NCBI GenBank assembly: GCA_050725495.1
Contig: JBOHHM010000171.1
Coordinates: forward strand, 1-10,792
From: JBOHHM01 sp050725495
GTDB taxonomy: Bacteria > Pseudomonadota > Gammaproteobacteria > Burkholderiales > Burkholderiaceae_C
Direction of reading: 5' to 3'
Length of the DNA: 10,792 nucleotides
Of this stretch, positions 1 to 7,300 are shown one piece after another. A program made the position numbers and the translations under genes. Below the pieces are notes generated by a model. The model was not told where the DNA came from, searched no databases, and worked only from the letters and a program-made list of their open reading frames with translations. How positions within the stretch are numbered: position 1 is the first letter of the stretch; every line of letters starts with the position of its first letter.

Positions 1-545
1 CCTATGCCGGCTGCCGCCTGCTCGAAATCCTGAGCAAGAGCCCGGACGCCAATGCCGTTCTCAACGGTCTGCCGACCAGCTTTTCGACGCCCGAGCTCAA
101 CGTCAAATGCGCCGAAGGCGAGCCGCACCGCGTGACGGCCGAGCTGCAGGCCAAGGCGGCTGCCTATTTCAAGGTCGCGGCGCCGGCGAAGTTGAGCGCC
201 GCCGGGCCGTCCCAAGGCGCGAAGGCCCCCGAGGGGCTGAGTCCCGCGGCTCCTAGCCTGCCTGCGCAGGCTGGGACGGGGCGAAGAGCCGCAGCCTCTG
301 GCGGCGGCCTGACCAGCGCAGTACATGAAGTGACAAGCGTGGGGGCCACCATTTCCGACATCGACGGCCTGCGCGTGGACTGGCCCGACGGCTTCGGCCT
401 GATCCGGGCCTCCAATACGACACCGGTGCTCGTGCTGCGCTTTGAGGGCCACACGCAAGAAGCGCTGCAGCGCATCGAGGCCGCGATGCTGGCCCTGCTG
501 CGCAGCGTCAAGCCCGAGGCCCGGTTCGAGACGGCCGCCCACTGA
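1..545 (+). CDS. Phosphomannomutase/phosphoglucomutase, C-terminal part (5' end outside window)
   Basis: This is the last 180 residues of an alpha-D-phosphohexomutase, read in the frame starting at base 3 and ending with TGA at 543-545. The family interconverts hexose 1- and 6-phosphates (mannose or glucose), feeding sugar nucleotides to LPS, capsule and exopolysaccharide. The C-terminal domain IV is clear: IDGLRVDWPDGFGLIRASNTTP (given here in two parts: IDGLRVDWPDG, then FGLIRASNTTP), with the phosphate-binding RASNTTP loop at visible residues 135-141. Upstream, STPELNVKCAEGE is the usual end of domain III. Odd feature: about 51 residues (bases ~198-350) rich in Ala, Gly, Pro and Ser separate domain III from domain IV and coincide with a GC-rich repeat element; related enzymes, as I recall them, have only a few residues here. 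The stop is followed 12 bases later by waaA on the same strand, so the two are probably co-transcribed. Mannose versus glucose preference cannot be told from this fragment. Confidence 0.88.
   Translation, partial: YAGCRLLEILSKSPDANAVLNGLPTSFSTPELNVKCAEGEPHRVTAELQAKAAAYFKVAAPAKLSAAGPSQGAKAPEGLSPAAPSLPAQAGTGRRAAASGGGLTSAVHEVTSVGATISDIDGLRVDWPDGFGLIRASNTTPVLVLRFEGHTQEALQRIEAAMLALLRSVKPEARFETAAH
198..350 (+). repeat. GC-rich palindromic element inside the mutase gene, in frame
   Basis: The tail at 314-346 matches 30 of 33 bases of the tail at 7109-7141 inside the pump gene, ending AGCGTGGGGGC. The head CGCCGGGCCGTCCCAAG (about 199-215) matches 9665-9681 with one difference. A CCCCCGAGGGG palindrome follows at 225-235. 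The middle holds a further stem-loop, TCCTAGCCTG (251-260) against CAGGCTGGGA (267-276), with one mismatch. This copy is longer than the others and may be a composite. It contains no stop codon in the mutase frame. Boundaries are approximate. Confidence 0.75.
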
Positions 546-557
546 CAGCGGCCCGGC

Positions 558-1859
558 GTGATCCGCTCGCTTTATTCGCTGGCCCTGTGGCTGGCCCAGC
601 CTTTGCTGCGGCGCAAGCTGGTCCGGCGCGGGGCCACGGAGCCCGGTTATCTGGAGGCGGTCGATGAGCGCTTTGGTCGTTACAGCGTGGCGTCCGATCA
701 GGGCCGCCTCTGGGTTCACGCCGTGTCGCTCGGGGAAACGCGGGCCGCTGCCATTCTGATTGCTCAGCTGCGCCGGCGGCTGCCCGGCATGCGCCTGCTG
801 CTGACCCACGGCACGGCCACCGGTCGGGCCGAAGGCGCCAAGCTGGCGCAGCCGGGTGACTTGCAGGTCTGGCAGCCTTGGGACACGCCGGGTGCCGTCC
901 ATCGGTTCCTGGCGCATTTCAAGCCCTGCGCCGGCATTCTGGTGGAAACCGAGGTCTGGCCCAATCTGGTGGCCGCCTGCCGGCAACAGGGCGTGCCGCT
1001 GGCGCTGGCCAATGCGCGCTTGAACGACCAGTCGTTGCGGCAGGCGCAGCGGCTCGCCTGGCTGTCGCGCCCCGCCTACCGGTCGCTGGCAGCCGTCTGG
1101 GCCCAGACCGAGGCCGACGCGCAGCGCCTGCGCCGACTCGGCGCCCCGGTCCAGGGGGTGTTCGGCAACCTCAAGTTCGATGCCGCGCCCGACACCGCGC
1201 AACTGGCGCAGGGCCGCGCATGGCGCGACACGACAGCGAAACCCGTCGTGATGTTTGCCAGTTCGCGCGAAGGCGAGGACAGCCCTTTCTTTCAGGTCTT
1301 GCAGTCATTTCGGGCCCAGACCCTTGATTCCAGGTCACATGATGCTATTGAATCAATAGCAAACCGGGTGCATTGGCTGATCGTGCCGCGCCATCCCCAG
1401 CGCTTCGACGAGGTCGCTGCCCTGGTCGAGCGGCACGGCCTGACGCTGTCGCGGCGCAGCGCCTGGAGCGCCGGGCCCGAGCCGGCCGATGTCTGGCTCG
1501 GCGATTCGCTCGGTGAGATGGCGCTGTACTACGGCTTGAGTGATGCGGCCCTGCTGGGCGGCAGCTTCGCGCCGCTGGGCGGGCAAAACCTGATCGAGGC
1601 GGCGGCCTGCGGCTGCCCGGTCGTCATGGGGCCGCACACTTTCAACTTTGCCGAGGCGGCCGAACTGGCGCAAGACGCGGGCGCGGCCCTGCGCGTTCAG
1701 GACATGGAAGAGGCGGTTCGCAGCGCGGCCGCTCTGGTGGTGCAGGCGCAGCGCCAGCAGGCGGCACGCCAGGCCGCGCTCGCCTTTGCCGCGGCCCATC
1801 GCGGTGCAGCGGCCGCAACGGCCGAGGCCATCGCGGCGTTGCTGCAACCCGAGCGCTGA
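558..1859 (+). CDS. waaA: 3-deoxy-D-manno-octulosonic acid (Kdo) transferase
   Basis: WaaA (KdtA) adds Kdo from CMP-Kdo to lipid A precursor at the cytoplasmic face of the inner membrane; it is a GT30 glycosyltransferase of the GT-B fold. The 433-residue length is close to the usual 420-430. Residues 1-20 are a hydrophobic membrane anchor (IRSLYSLALWLAQPLL). The SLGE motif at 57-60 carries the family's catalytic Glu (E60). ETEVWPNL lies at 130-137, PRHPQRF at 277-283, DSLGEMALYYG before GGSF (334-337), and GGQNLIEAAACG around 341-351 for nucleotide-sugar binding. The start is GTG at 558, which gives a typical N-terminus; no strong ribosome binding site precedes it. Odd feature: the loop just before PRHPQRF contains an AT-rich palindromic repeat (residues about 260-270). 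The gene follows the mutase by 12 bases and converges on the outer-membrane channel gene with a 12-base gap. Confidence 0.95.
   Translation: MIRSLYSLALWLAQPLLRRKLVRRGATEPGYLEAVDERFGRYSVASDQGRLWVHAVSLGETRAAAILIAQLRRRLPGMRLLLTHGTATGRAEGAKLAQPGDLQVWQPWDTPGAVHRFLAHFKPCAGILVETEVWPNLVAACRQQGVPLALANARLNDQSLRQAQRLAWLSRPAYRSLAAVWAQTEADAQRLRRLGAPVQGVFGNLKFDAAPDTAQLAQGRAWRDTTAKPVVMFASSREGEDSPFFQVLQSFRAQTLDSRSHDAIESIANRVHWLIVPRHPQRFDEVAALVERHGLTLSRRSAWSAGPEPADVWLGDSLGEMALYYGLSDAALLGGSFAPLGGQNLIEAAACGCPVVMGPHTFNFAEAAELAQDAGAALRVQDMEEAVRSAAALVVQAQRQQAARQAALAFAAAHRGAAAATAEAIAALLQPER
1335..1366 (+). repeat. AT-rich palindromic repeat inside waaA, in frame
   Basis: TGCTATTGAATCAATAGCA at 1343-1361 is a perfect 19-base palindrome around A1352. 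It lies in a locally AT-rich patch of a GC-rich gene and encodes about SHDAIESIANR (residues 260-270). A related, less perfect dyad is at 10504-10525. From memory, TGCTATT...AATAGCA repeats are widespread between genes in Comamonadaceae. The outer limits of the inserted unit are uncertain; atypical sequence seems to begin near 1310. Confidence 0.7.
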
Positions 1860-1871
1860 GGAGGCGGGCGC

Positions 1872-3194
1872 TTATTTCGCCAGCAGGCTGTTGACACCCT
1901 GCAGGTCTTCGGGTTTCAGGCTGCCGTTGGCCTGGCGCAGCTTGAGGTCGCCCAGCAGCACGTTGTAGCGGGCCTGGGCCAGGTCCCGCTTGGTCTGGAA
2001 CAGCTGGCTTTGCGAGTTGAGCACGTCGATGTTGATGCGCACGCCGACCTGGTAGCCAAGCTTGTTGGCGTCCAGCGCGCTCTGGCTCGAGGCCTCGGCC
2101 GCTTCCAGCGCTTTCACCTGGCCCTGGCCCGAAACCACGCCGAAGAAGGCCGTGCGCGTGTTCTGCGCGACGATGCGCCGGGTGGCGTCCAGATCGGCCT
2201 GGGCTTTTTCTTCGAGCGACAGGGTTTCCTTGACACGGTTTTGCGTCGCGAAACCGGCGAACAGGGGCAGGTTGAAGGTCAGGCCCAGGTTGGTGACATT
2301 GGCGCGCGAGCTCAGGGTCGAGGTCGTGCTGCCGCTGGGGCTGCGTGTGACCGTGTGGTTGGCCGTCAGGTCCAGCGTCGGTTTGTGGCCGGCCTCGGCC
2401 TTGCGCGTCTCCAGCCGTGCGATGTCGAGCGCGCTCTGGGTTTGCCGTACAGCAGGGTGGAACTCTTCGGCCTGCTGCACCCAGGTATTGACGTCATCGG
2501 GCAGCAGGGCCGGCAAGGCCACGGGTGCTGCCAGGGGATTGGGCCGGGTGTTGGGCTTGCCCACCAGCTGATCGAGCGCCAGTTTCTTCACACGCAGGTC
2601 GTTGTCGGCCGCGATTTCCTGGGCCAGCACCAGGTCGTAGCGGGCCTGGGCCTCACGCGTGTCGGTGATGGTGGTGGTGCCGACCTCGAAGTTGCGCTTG
2701 GCCGACGCCAGCTGCTCGGCCACGGCGGCCTTCTGGGCCCGCACAAAGGTCAGGCTGTCCTGCGACGCCAGCACATCGAAGTAGGCCTGGCTCACGCGCA
2801 CCACCAGGTCCTGCTCGGCGCTGATCAGCCGGGCCTGTGCCAGCTCGACCTGCTTCTTGCCCTGCTCGTAGCTGGCCCAGTTCGCGGGGCGGTACAGGGG
2901 CTGGGAAGCGCTGACGGTGGCGTTTTGCGTGCCGAAATTGCGGTCGGTGACGGGGTTGGTGTTTTCGAACTGCGAGCGTGAGGCGCCCAGGGCCAGATTG
3001 GCCGCAGGCAGAATGCCGGCCCTGCTTTGCTCGGCCCGGAACACGTCGGCATCGTACTGGGCCCGCGCCGACTGGTAGGTGGCGTCGTAGGCGCGTGCCG
3101 ATTCATAGAGTTCCAGCAGGTTTTCCGCGTGAGCGGCCCCCGTGAACGCGACACCGAGGGCGACAGACAGGGGAAGAAGCCGGAACATGTTCAT
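1872..3194 (-). CDS. tolC: TolC-family outer-membrane efflux channel
   Basis: A 440-residue outer-membrane channel of the TolC type, the exit duct for tripartite efflux pumps and type I secretion. Residues 1-23 are a signal peptide (MNMFRLLPLSVALGVAFTGA then AHA, cleavage before ENLLELYE). The mature N-terminus (LLELYESARAYDATYQSARA) and the two repeated long-helix halves, such as VSQAYFDVLASQDSL and AQARYDLVLAQ, with matching NTRTAFFGVVSGQGQVKALE in the second half, are typical. There is no lipobox cysteine, so it is TolC-like rather than an OprM-type lipoprotein. The start at 3194 is chosen because AAGGAC (3199-3204) lies just upstream and the signal peptide begins there; the second ATG at 3188 is possible, while the open frame further upstream is only the antisense of the rhodanese register. 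It is the last gene of the efflux run and converges on waaA. It may also serve other pumps in the cell. Confidence 0.94.
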   Translation of the reverse strand: MNMFRLLPLSVALGVAFTGAAHAENLLELYESARAYDATYQSARAQYDADVFRAEQSRAGILPAANLALGASRSQFENTNPVTDRNFGTQNATVSASQPLYRPANWASYEQGKKQVELAQARLISAEQDLVVRVSQAYFDVLASQDSLTFVRAQKAAVAEQLASAKRNFEVGTTTITDTREAQARYDLVLAQEIAADNDLRVKKLALDQLVGKPNTRPNPLAAPVALPALLPDDVNTWVQQAEEFHPAVRQTQSALDIARLETRKAEAGHKPTLDLTANHTVTRSPSGSTTSTLSSRANVTNLGLTFNLPLFAGFATQNRVKETLSLEEKAQADLDATRRIVAQNTRTAFFGVVSGQGQVKALEAAEASSQSALDANKLGYQVGVRINIDVLNSQSQLFQTKRDLAQARYNVLLGDLKLRQANGSLKPEDLQGVNSLLAK

Positions 3195-3198
3195 GATT

Positions 3199-3204
3199 GT
3201 CCTT
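3199..3204 (-). promoter_or_regulatory. Ribosome binding site fixing the tolC start
   Basis: On the - strand AAGGAC lies four bases before ATG at 3194 (AAGGA five bases before it), the clearest Shine-Dalgarno match in the efflux run. It favours the first of two nearby ATG codons (3194 over 3188). Confidence 0.6.
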
Positions 3205-3240
3205 GTATGAATCAGCTTGGGGTCAGGGCCAGGCCTGGGG

Positions 3241-3582
3241 TCAGTAGCGGGGCACGGTGGCGTCGAGTTCCTGGGACCAGGCGTCGATGCCGCCGGCGAT
3301 GTTGGCCACGCGCGCAAAGCCGCTTTGCTCCAGAAAGGAGGCGACCCGCTGGCTGCGCCCGCCGTGATGACAGAGGCAGGCCACGGCCTGCTGCGGGTCG
3401 AGTTCGGCCAGGCGCGCCGGGATCTCGCCCATGGGGATCGTGACCAGGTGGAACTCGCCGGGCTTGACGCTGGCGGTTTGCAGTTCCCAGGGTTCGCGCA
3501 CATCGAGCACGACAGGCTGGCCATGGGCCGGCACCGCCTGCAACCAGGCAGACAGATCGGAAGGTCGGACTTGGGCAATCAT
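3241..3582 (-). CDS. Single-domain rhodanese-like sulfurtransferase
   Basis: A 113-residue cytoplasmic protein consisting of one rhodanese domain, the size of GlpE. VVLDVREPWE (24-33) is the CH2A-type signature start, and the active-site loop is C71-H-H-G-G-R-S77, following the CxxGxR pattern, so the catalytic Cys that carries the persulfide is present. GFARVANIAGGIDAW (88-102) is the classic end of the fold. Such proteins move sulfane sulfur from thiosulfate, persulfides or a partner protein; the true donor and acceptor are not visible. The ATG at 3582 gives the standard N-terminus and has GGAG nine bases upstream; a longer frame reaching 3645 would run into the methyltransferase end and add an unrelated leader. 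It sits 34 bases after the methyltransferase stop and 46 bases before the channel gene, so it is probably part of the same transcript. Confidence 0.9.
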   Translation of the reverse strand: MIAQVRPSDLSAWLQAVPAHGQPVVLDVREPWELQTASVKPGEFHLVTIPMGEIPARLAELDPQQAVACLCHHGGRSQRVASFLEQSGFARVANIAGGIDAWSQELDATVPRY

Positions 3583-3616
3583 GGGCTGGGGCTCCGGACG
3601 ATGTCTTGCGGTTGTA

Positions 3617-4306
3617 TCAGAAGTTGAAGCGCGAAGGTTCGGCAAAATGTTGCAGGCGCGGCGCCACCGTGTCCCAGGGCTGGCGGGTCTGCCAGCTGTT
3701 GTCGCCGGTGCGGGTGACGAAGGTCGCGCGCATCATCGGCTCCTGGCCCACGATGGCCGCCAGGCGTCCACCGAGCTTGAGCTGGGCCAGCAGGCTGGGC
3801 GGCACTTCGGCGACCGAGCCGCTGAGCACGATCACATCGAACGGGCCGTCGACCGAGACGTCTTTCGCACCATCGGCCTGGCGCACCTCGGCGTTGTAAA
3901 TGCCGGCCTTCTGCAGGTTGTGACGCGCCATCGCGACGAGTTCGGCGTCGAGCTCCAGCGAAATCACGCGCTGGGCGCGATGCGCCAGCAAGGCCGCCAT
4001 GTAGCCGGAGCCGGCACCGATTTCCAACACCTTTTCGTGCTTTTGCACATGCAGGTCCTGCAGCATCCGCGCTTCGACCTTGGGCGCCAGCATGACCTGG
4101 CCGAGGCGCATGGCCTCTTCATGGGGGGAGCGCAAGGGAATTTCCATGTCGACAAAGCTCAGGGCCAGATGGGCTTCGGGCACAAAATCTTCGCGCTTGA
4201 CGACCGACAGCAGCTGCAGCACATGGGTGTCGAGCACGTCCCAGGGACGGATTTGCTGCTCGATCATGTTGAAGCGGGCTTGTTCGTGGTTGGCGGGCGT
4301 GGTCAT
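3617..4306 (-). CDS. PIMT-family SAM-dependent methyltransferase (divergent active site)
   Basis: A 229-residue class I methyltransferase that annotation would call protein-L-isoaspartate O-methyltransferase. SAM-binding motif I is VLEIGAGSGYMAALLA (93-108), the acidic ribose-binding stretch is SLELD (116-120), and the next motif is RQADGAKD (142-149) followed by GPFDVIVLSGSVAEVP. The N-terminal MIEQQIRPWDVLDTHVL and VKREDFVP segments also fit the family. Odd feature: true PIMTs have a QTIS-P--VA-M motif that holds the isoaspartyl substrate; here the matching stretch reads QVMLAPKVEARM (70-81), lacking Thr and Ser. The Ile-Ile-Val-Thr-Ala-Ala region is also changed to VIVLSGSVAE. Repair of isoaspartate is therefore doubtful and the substrate unknown. 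The gene begins 18 bases after the pump stop, with GGAG nine bases before ATG 4306. From memory, a PIMT-like gene next to tolC also occurs in Alphaproteobacteria, suggesting a lasting link. Confidence 0.85.
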   Translation of the reverse strand: MTTPANHEQARFNMIEQQIRPWDVLDTHVLQLLSVVKREDFVPEAHLALSFVDMEIPLRSPHEEAMRLGQVMLAPKVEARMLQDLHVQKHEKVLEIGAGSGYMAALLAHRAQRVISLELDAELVAMARHNLQKAGIYNAEVRQADGAKDVSVDGPFDVIVLSGSVAEVPPSLLAQLKLGGRLAAIVGQEPMMRATFVTRTGDNSWQTRQPWDTVAPRLQHFAEPSRFNF

Positions 4307-4324
4307 GGGGGATTTCTCCGGGGA

Positions 4325-7300
4325 TCAGGACAAACCCTCGATTTTAGGGGGCAGGCTGGCGGCCCTTTTGCCGCGCCACAGCCGCTTGAACCAGGCGCCG
4401 AGGTCGTCCATGTAGCAGTACACGACCGGCACGACCACCAGGGTCAGCAGCGAGGAGGTGATCACGCCGCCGATCACGGCCTGGCCCATGGGCGCGCGCT
4501 GCTCCGAGCCTTCGGTCAGCGCGAAGGCCAGCGGCATCATGCCGAAAATCATGGCCAGCGTGGTCATCAGGATCGGTCGCAGCCGCACCCGGGCGGCCAG
4601 CAGCAGGGCCTCGGCCCGCTCCATGCCCTGCTCTTGCATGCGGATCGCGAAGTCGACCAGCAAAATCGCGTTCTTGGTCACCAGGCCCATCAGCATCACG
4701 ATGCCGATGATGGAGAACATCGACAGGGTCGAGTGAAACACCATCAGCGCCAGCACCACGCCGATCAAGGTCAGCGGCAGCGAGGTCATCAGCGCCAGCG
4801 GCTGCAAGAAGCTCTTGAACTGGCTGGCCAGAATCATGTAGATGAAGACGATCGCCAGGGCCAGGGCCGAGATCGCATAGCCGAAGGACTCGGCCATGTT
4901 CTTGGTCGAGCCGCCAAACTGGTAGCGGTAGCCGGGCGGGAAGCTGATGCCGGCCAGCGCCGCGCGGATGTCGTTGGACACTTCGCCGGCCGAGCGCTGG
5001 TAGACATTGGCGTTGACCGCGACTTCGCGCGTGAGGTCGCGCCGGTTGATCTGGTTCGGACCGGTCGCTTCCCTGACTGTGGCGACCTGGTTCAGGCGCA
5101 CGATGCGCGGCGTTCCGTCGGTGTTGCTGCCGGCGGCGGCGCTGATGAAGGGCAGGCGGTCCAGGTCCTGCGGCGCGTTGCGCGCATCGGGCGCCAGGCG
5201 CACGTTCACGTCATAGGTCTGGTCGTCGGGAGCGCGCCAGTTGCCCACCGTCTGGCCGGCGACCAGGGTGCGCAGCGCGCCGGCAATCTGGGCCACGCCC
5301 AGGCCGAGGTCGGATGCCGCCTCGCGCTTGAGCTCGACCTCCAGGGTCGGCTTGTCGGGCTTGACGCTGGAGTCCAGATCGACCAGGCCGGGGATGGTGC
5401 GGACCTTTTCCGTCACCAGCCTGCTCAGGCGCTCGAGCTCCTGGAGGTCGGGGCCTTGCAGCGAGAACTCGATCTGCTTGTTGCCACCCACCGAATCGAG
5501 CAGGCCCACATGCGTGACCGTGATGCCCGGCACCTGCTGCAGCCGCTCGCGCAGCACGCCCGACATCTGGTCGACGCTGCGCGCTCGTTCCTTGCGGTCG
5601 ACCAGGCGCACGTAGATGTTGGCGTAGATCTTGCCTAGCGCGGCGCCGGTGTTGATGGTCGACAGCGTGTACTTGACCTCGGGAAACTCGCGCAGGATGG
5701 ACTCGACCTGTTTGGCCTTGGCTTCGGTGGCTTCGAGCGAGGAACCGACGGGCGTGTAGAAGTCCAGTGTGGTTTCCGAGAAGTCGGCCTTGGGCACGAA
5801 CTCGGTGCCCAGCAGCGGCACCATGGCGACGCTGGTGGCGAAGATCGCGACCGCCAGCCCCACGGTGGCCAGCTTGTGCTTGAGCGACCAGCGCAGGATC
5901 TCCTGGTAGCCTTCGGCCAGCGTGTCGGTGGCGTGGTCGAACCAGCCCGTGATCCGGCCTATGGTCCTGTCGTAGAACGTGGTGGGAGTCGGGTGCTCGC
6001 CATGGGCATGGATGCTCGGGTCGTGCCAGACGGAAGAGAGCATCGGGTCGAGCGTGAAGCTCACGAACATCGAGATCAGCACGGCCGCCACGATGGTGAT
6101 GCCGAACTCGTGGAAGAACTTGCCGATGATGCCGCCCATGAAGCCGATCGGCAGGAACACGGCGACGATGGAGAAGGTGGTCGCCAGCACGGCCAGGCCG
6201 ATTTCCTGCGTGCCGTCGAGCGAGGCCTGGTAGGGCGCCTTGCCCATTTGCACATGGCGCACGATGTTCTCGCGCACCACGATCGCGTCGTCGATCAGCA
6301 GGCCCACGCACAGGGAGAGCGCCATCAGCGTGATCATGTTGATCGTGAAGCCGAACAGGTTCATGAACAAGAAGGTGCCGATCAGCGCAATCGGCAGCGT
6401 GAGGCCCGTGATCACGGTCGAGCGCCAGGAGTTCAGGAACAAGAACACGATCAGAATGGTCAGCAGCGCGCCTTCGATCAGGGTGTGGCGCACGTTCTGC
6501 ACCGCCACGCGGATCGGCCGCGAGCCGTCCATGATCGGCTCCAGCCGCACCCCGGCCGGCAGCTGGGCCTGCATCTCGTCAATGGTTTTCTTCAGGCCAT
6601 CGATGACCTGGATGGTGTTTTCGTCCTGCGCCTTCTGCACCGTCAGCAGCAGGGTGCGCTGGCCGTTGTGCAGCGCCAGGCTGTCGATTTCCTGGGCGCC
6701 GTCGGACACGCGCGCGACCTGGCCGACCGTGACCGGTGAACCGCCCTTGCGCGCCACGATGATCTTGCCGAAGTCCTCGGGGCGCTGCATGCGCGCGTCG
6801 ATCTGCACCACGCGTTCCTGCGCCAGCGAGCGGATCGCGCCGACCGGCAGGTCCTGGTTTTCGCTGCGCACGGCGGCCACCACCTGCTCGGCCGTGATGC
6901 CCAGCGCCTCCATGGCCTGCGGATTGAGGTAGACGTTGATTTCGCGGCGGGTAGCCCCGACCAGGTTGACCGAGCCGACGCCGCGCACGTTTTCCAGCCG
7001 TTTTTTCAGCACCTGGTCGGCCCAGTTGGTCAGCTCCACCGCACTGAGTTGCCCTGGCCCGCGCGCCGCGCCGAACCGCTCCAAGCAAGCGCGCGCCCCC
7101 TCGGGGGGCAGCGCAGCACACGAAGTGGCAAGCGTGGGGGCGTTATCAGGCAGCACGGCCAGCGACCAAATGGCGCGGCTGGCCGGATCGAAACGCAGCA
7201 CGCGCGGCTCCTTGACCTCGGTGCGGAAGTTCGGACGAATCGACGCGACCTTCTCGCGCACGTCCTCGGCGGCCTTGCGCCCGTCAATGTGCAACTGGAA

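Noticed and set aside
132..545. Separate 137-residue gene starting at GTG 132
   Set aside because: The frame is open back to base 3 and the upstream residues are mutase domain III, so this is the end of one larger gene.
3195..3578. Long N-terminal extension of the TolC-like protein (to 568 residues)
   Set aside because: The extension lies over the rhodanese gene in another register; a good signal peptide and ribosome binding site mark the start at 3194.
3431..5638. 735-codon open frame on the + strand
   Set aside because: It is antisense to the rhodanese, methyltransferase and pump genes, is very rich in His, Gln, Gly and Arg, and shows no recognisable domain; long antisense frames are expected at this GC content.
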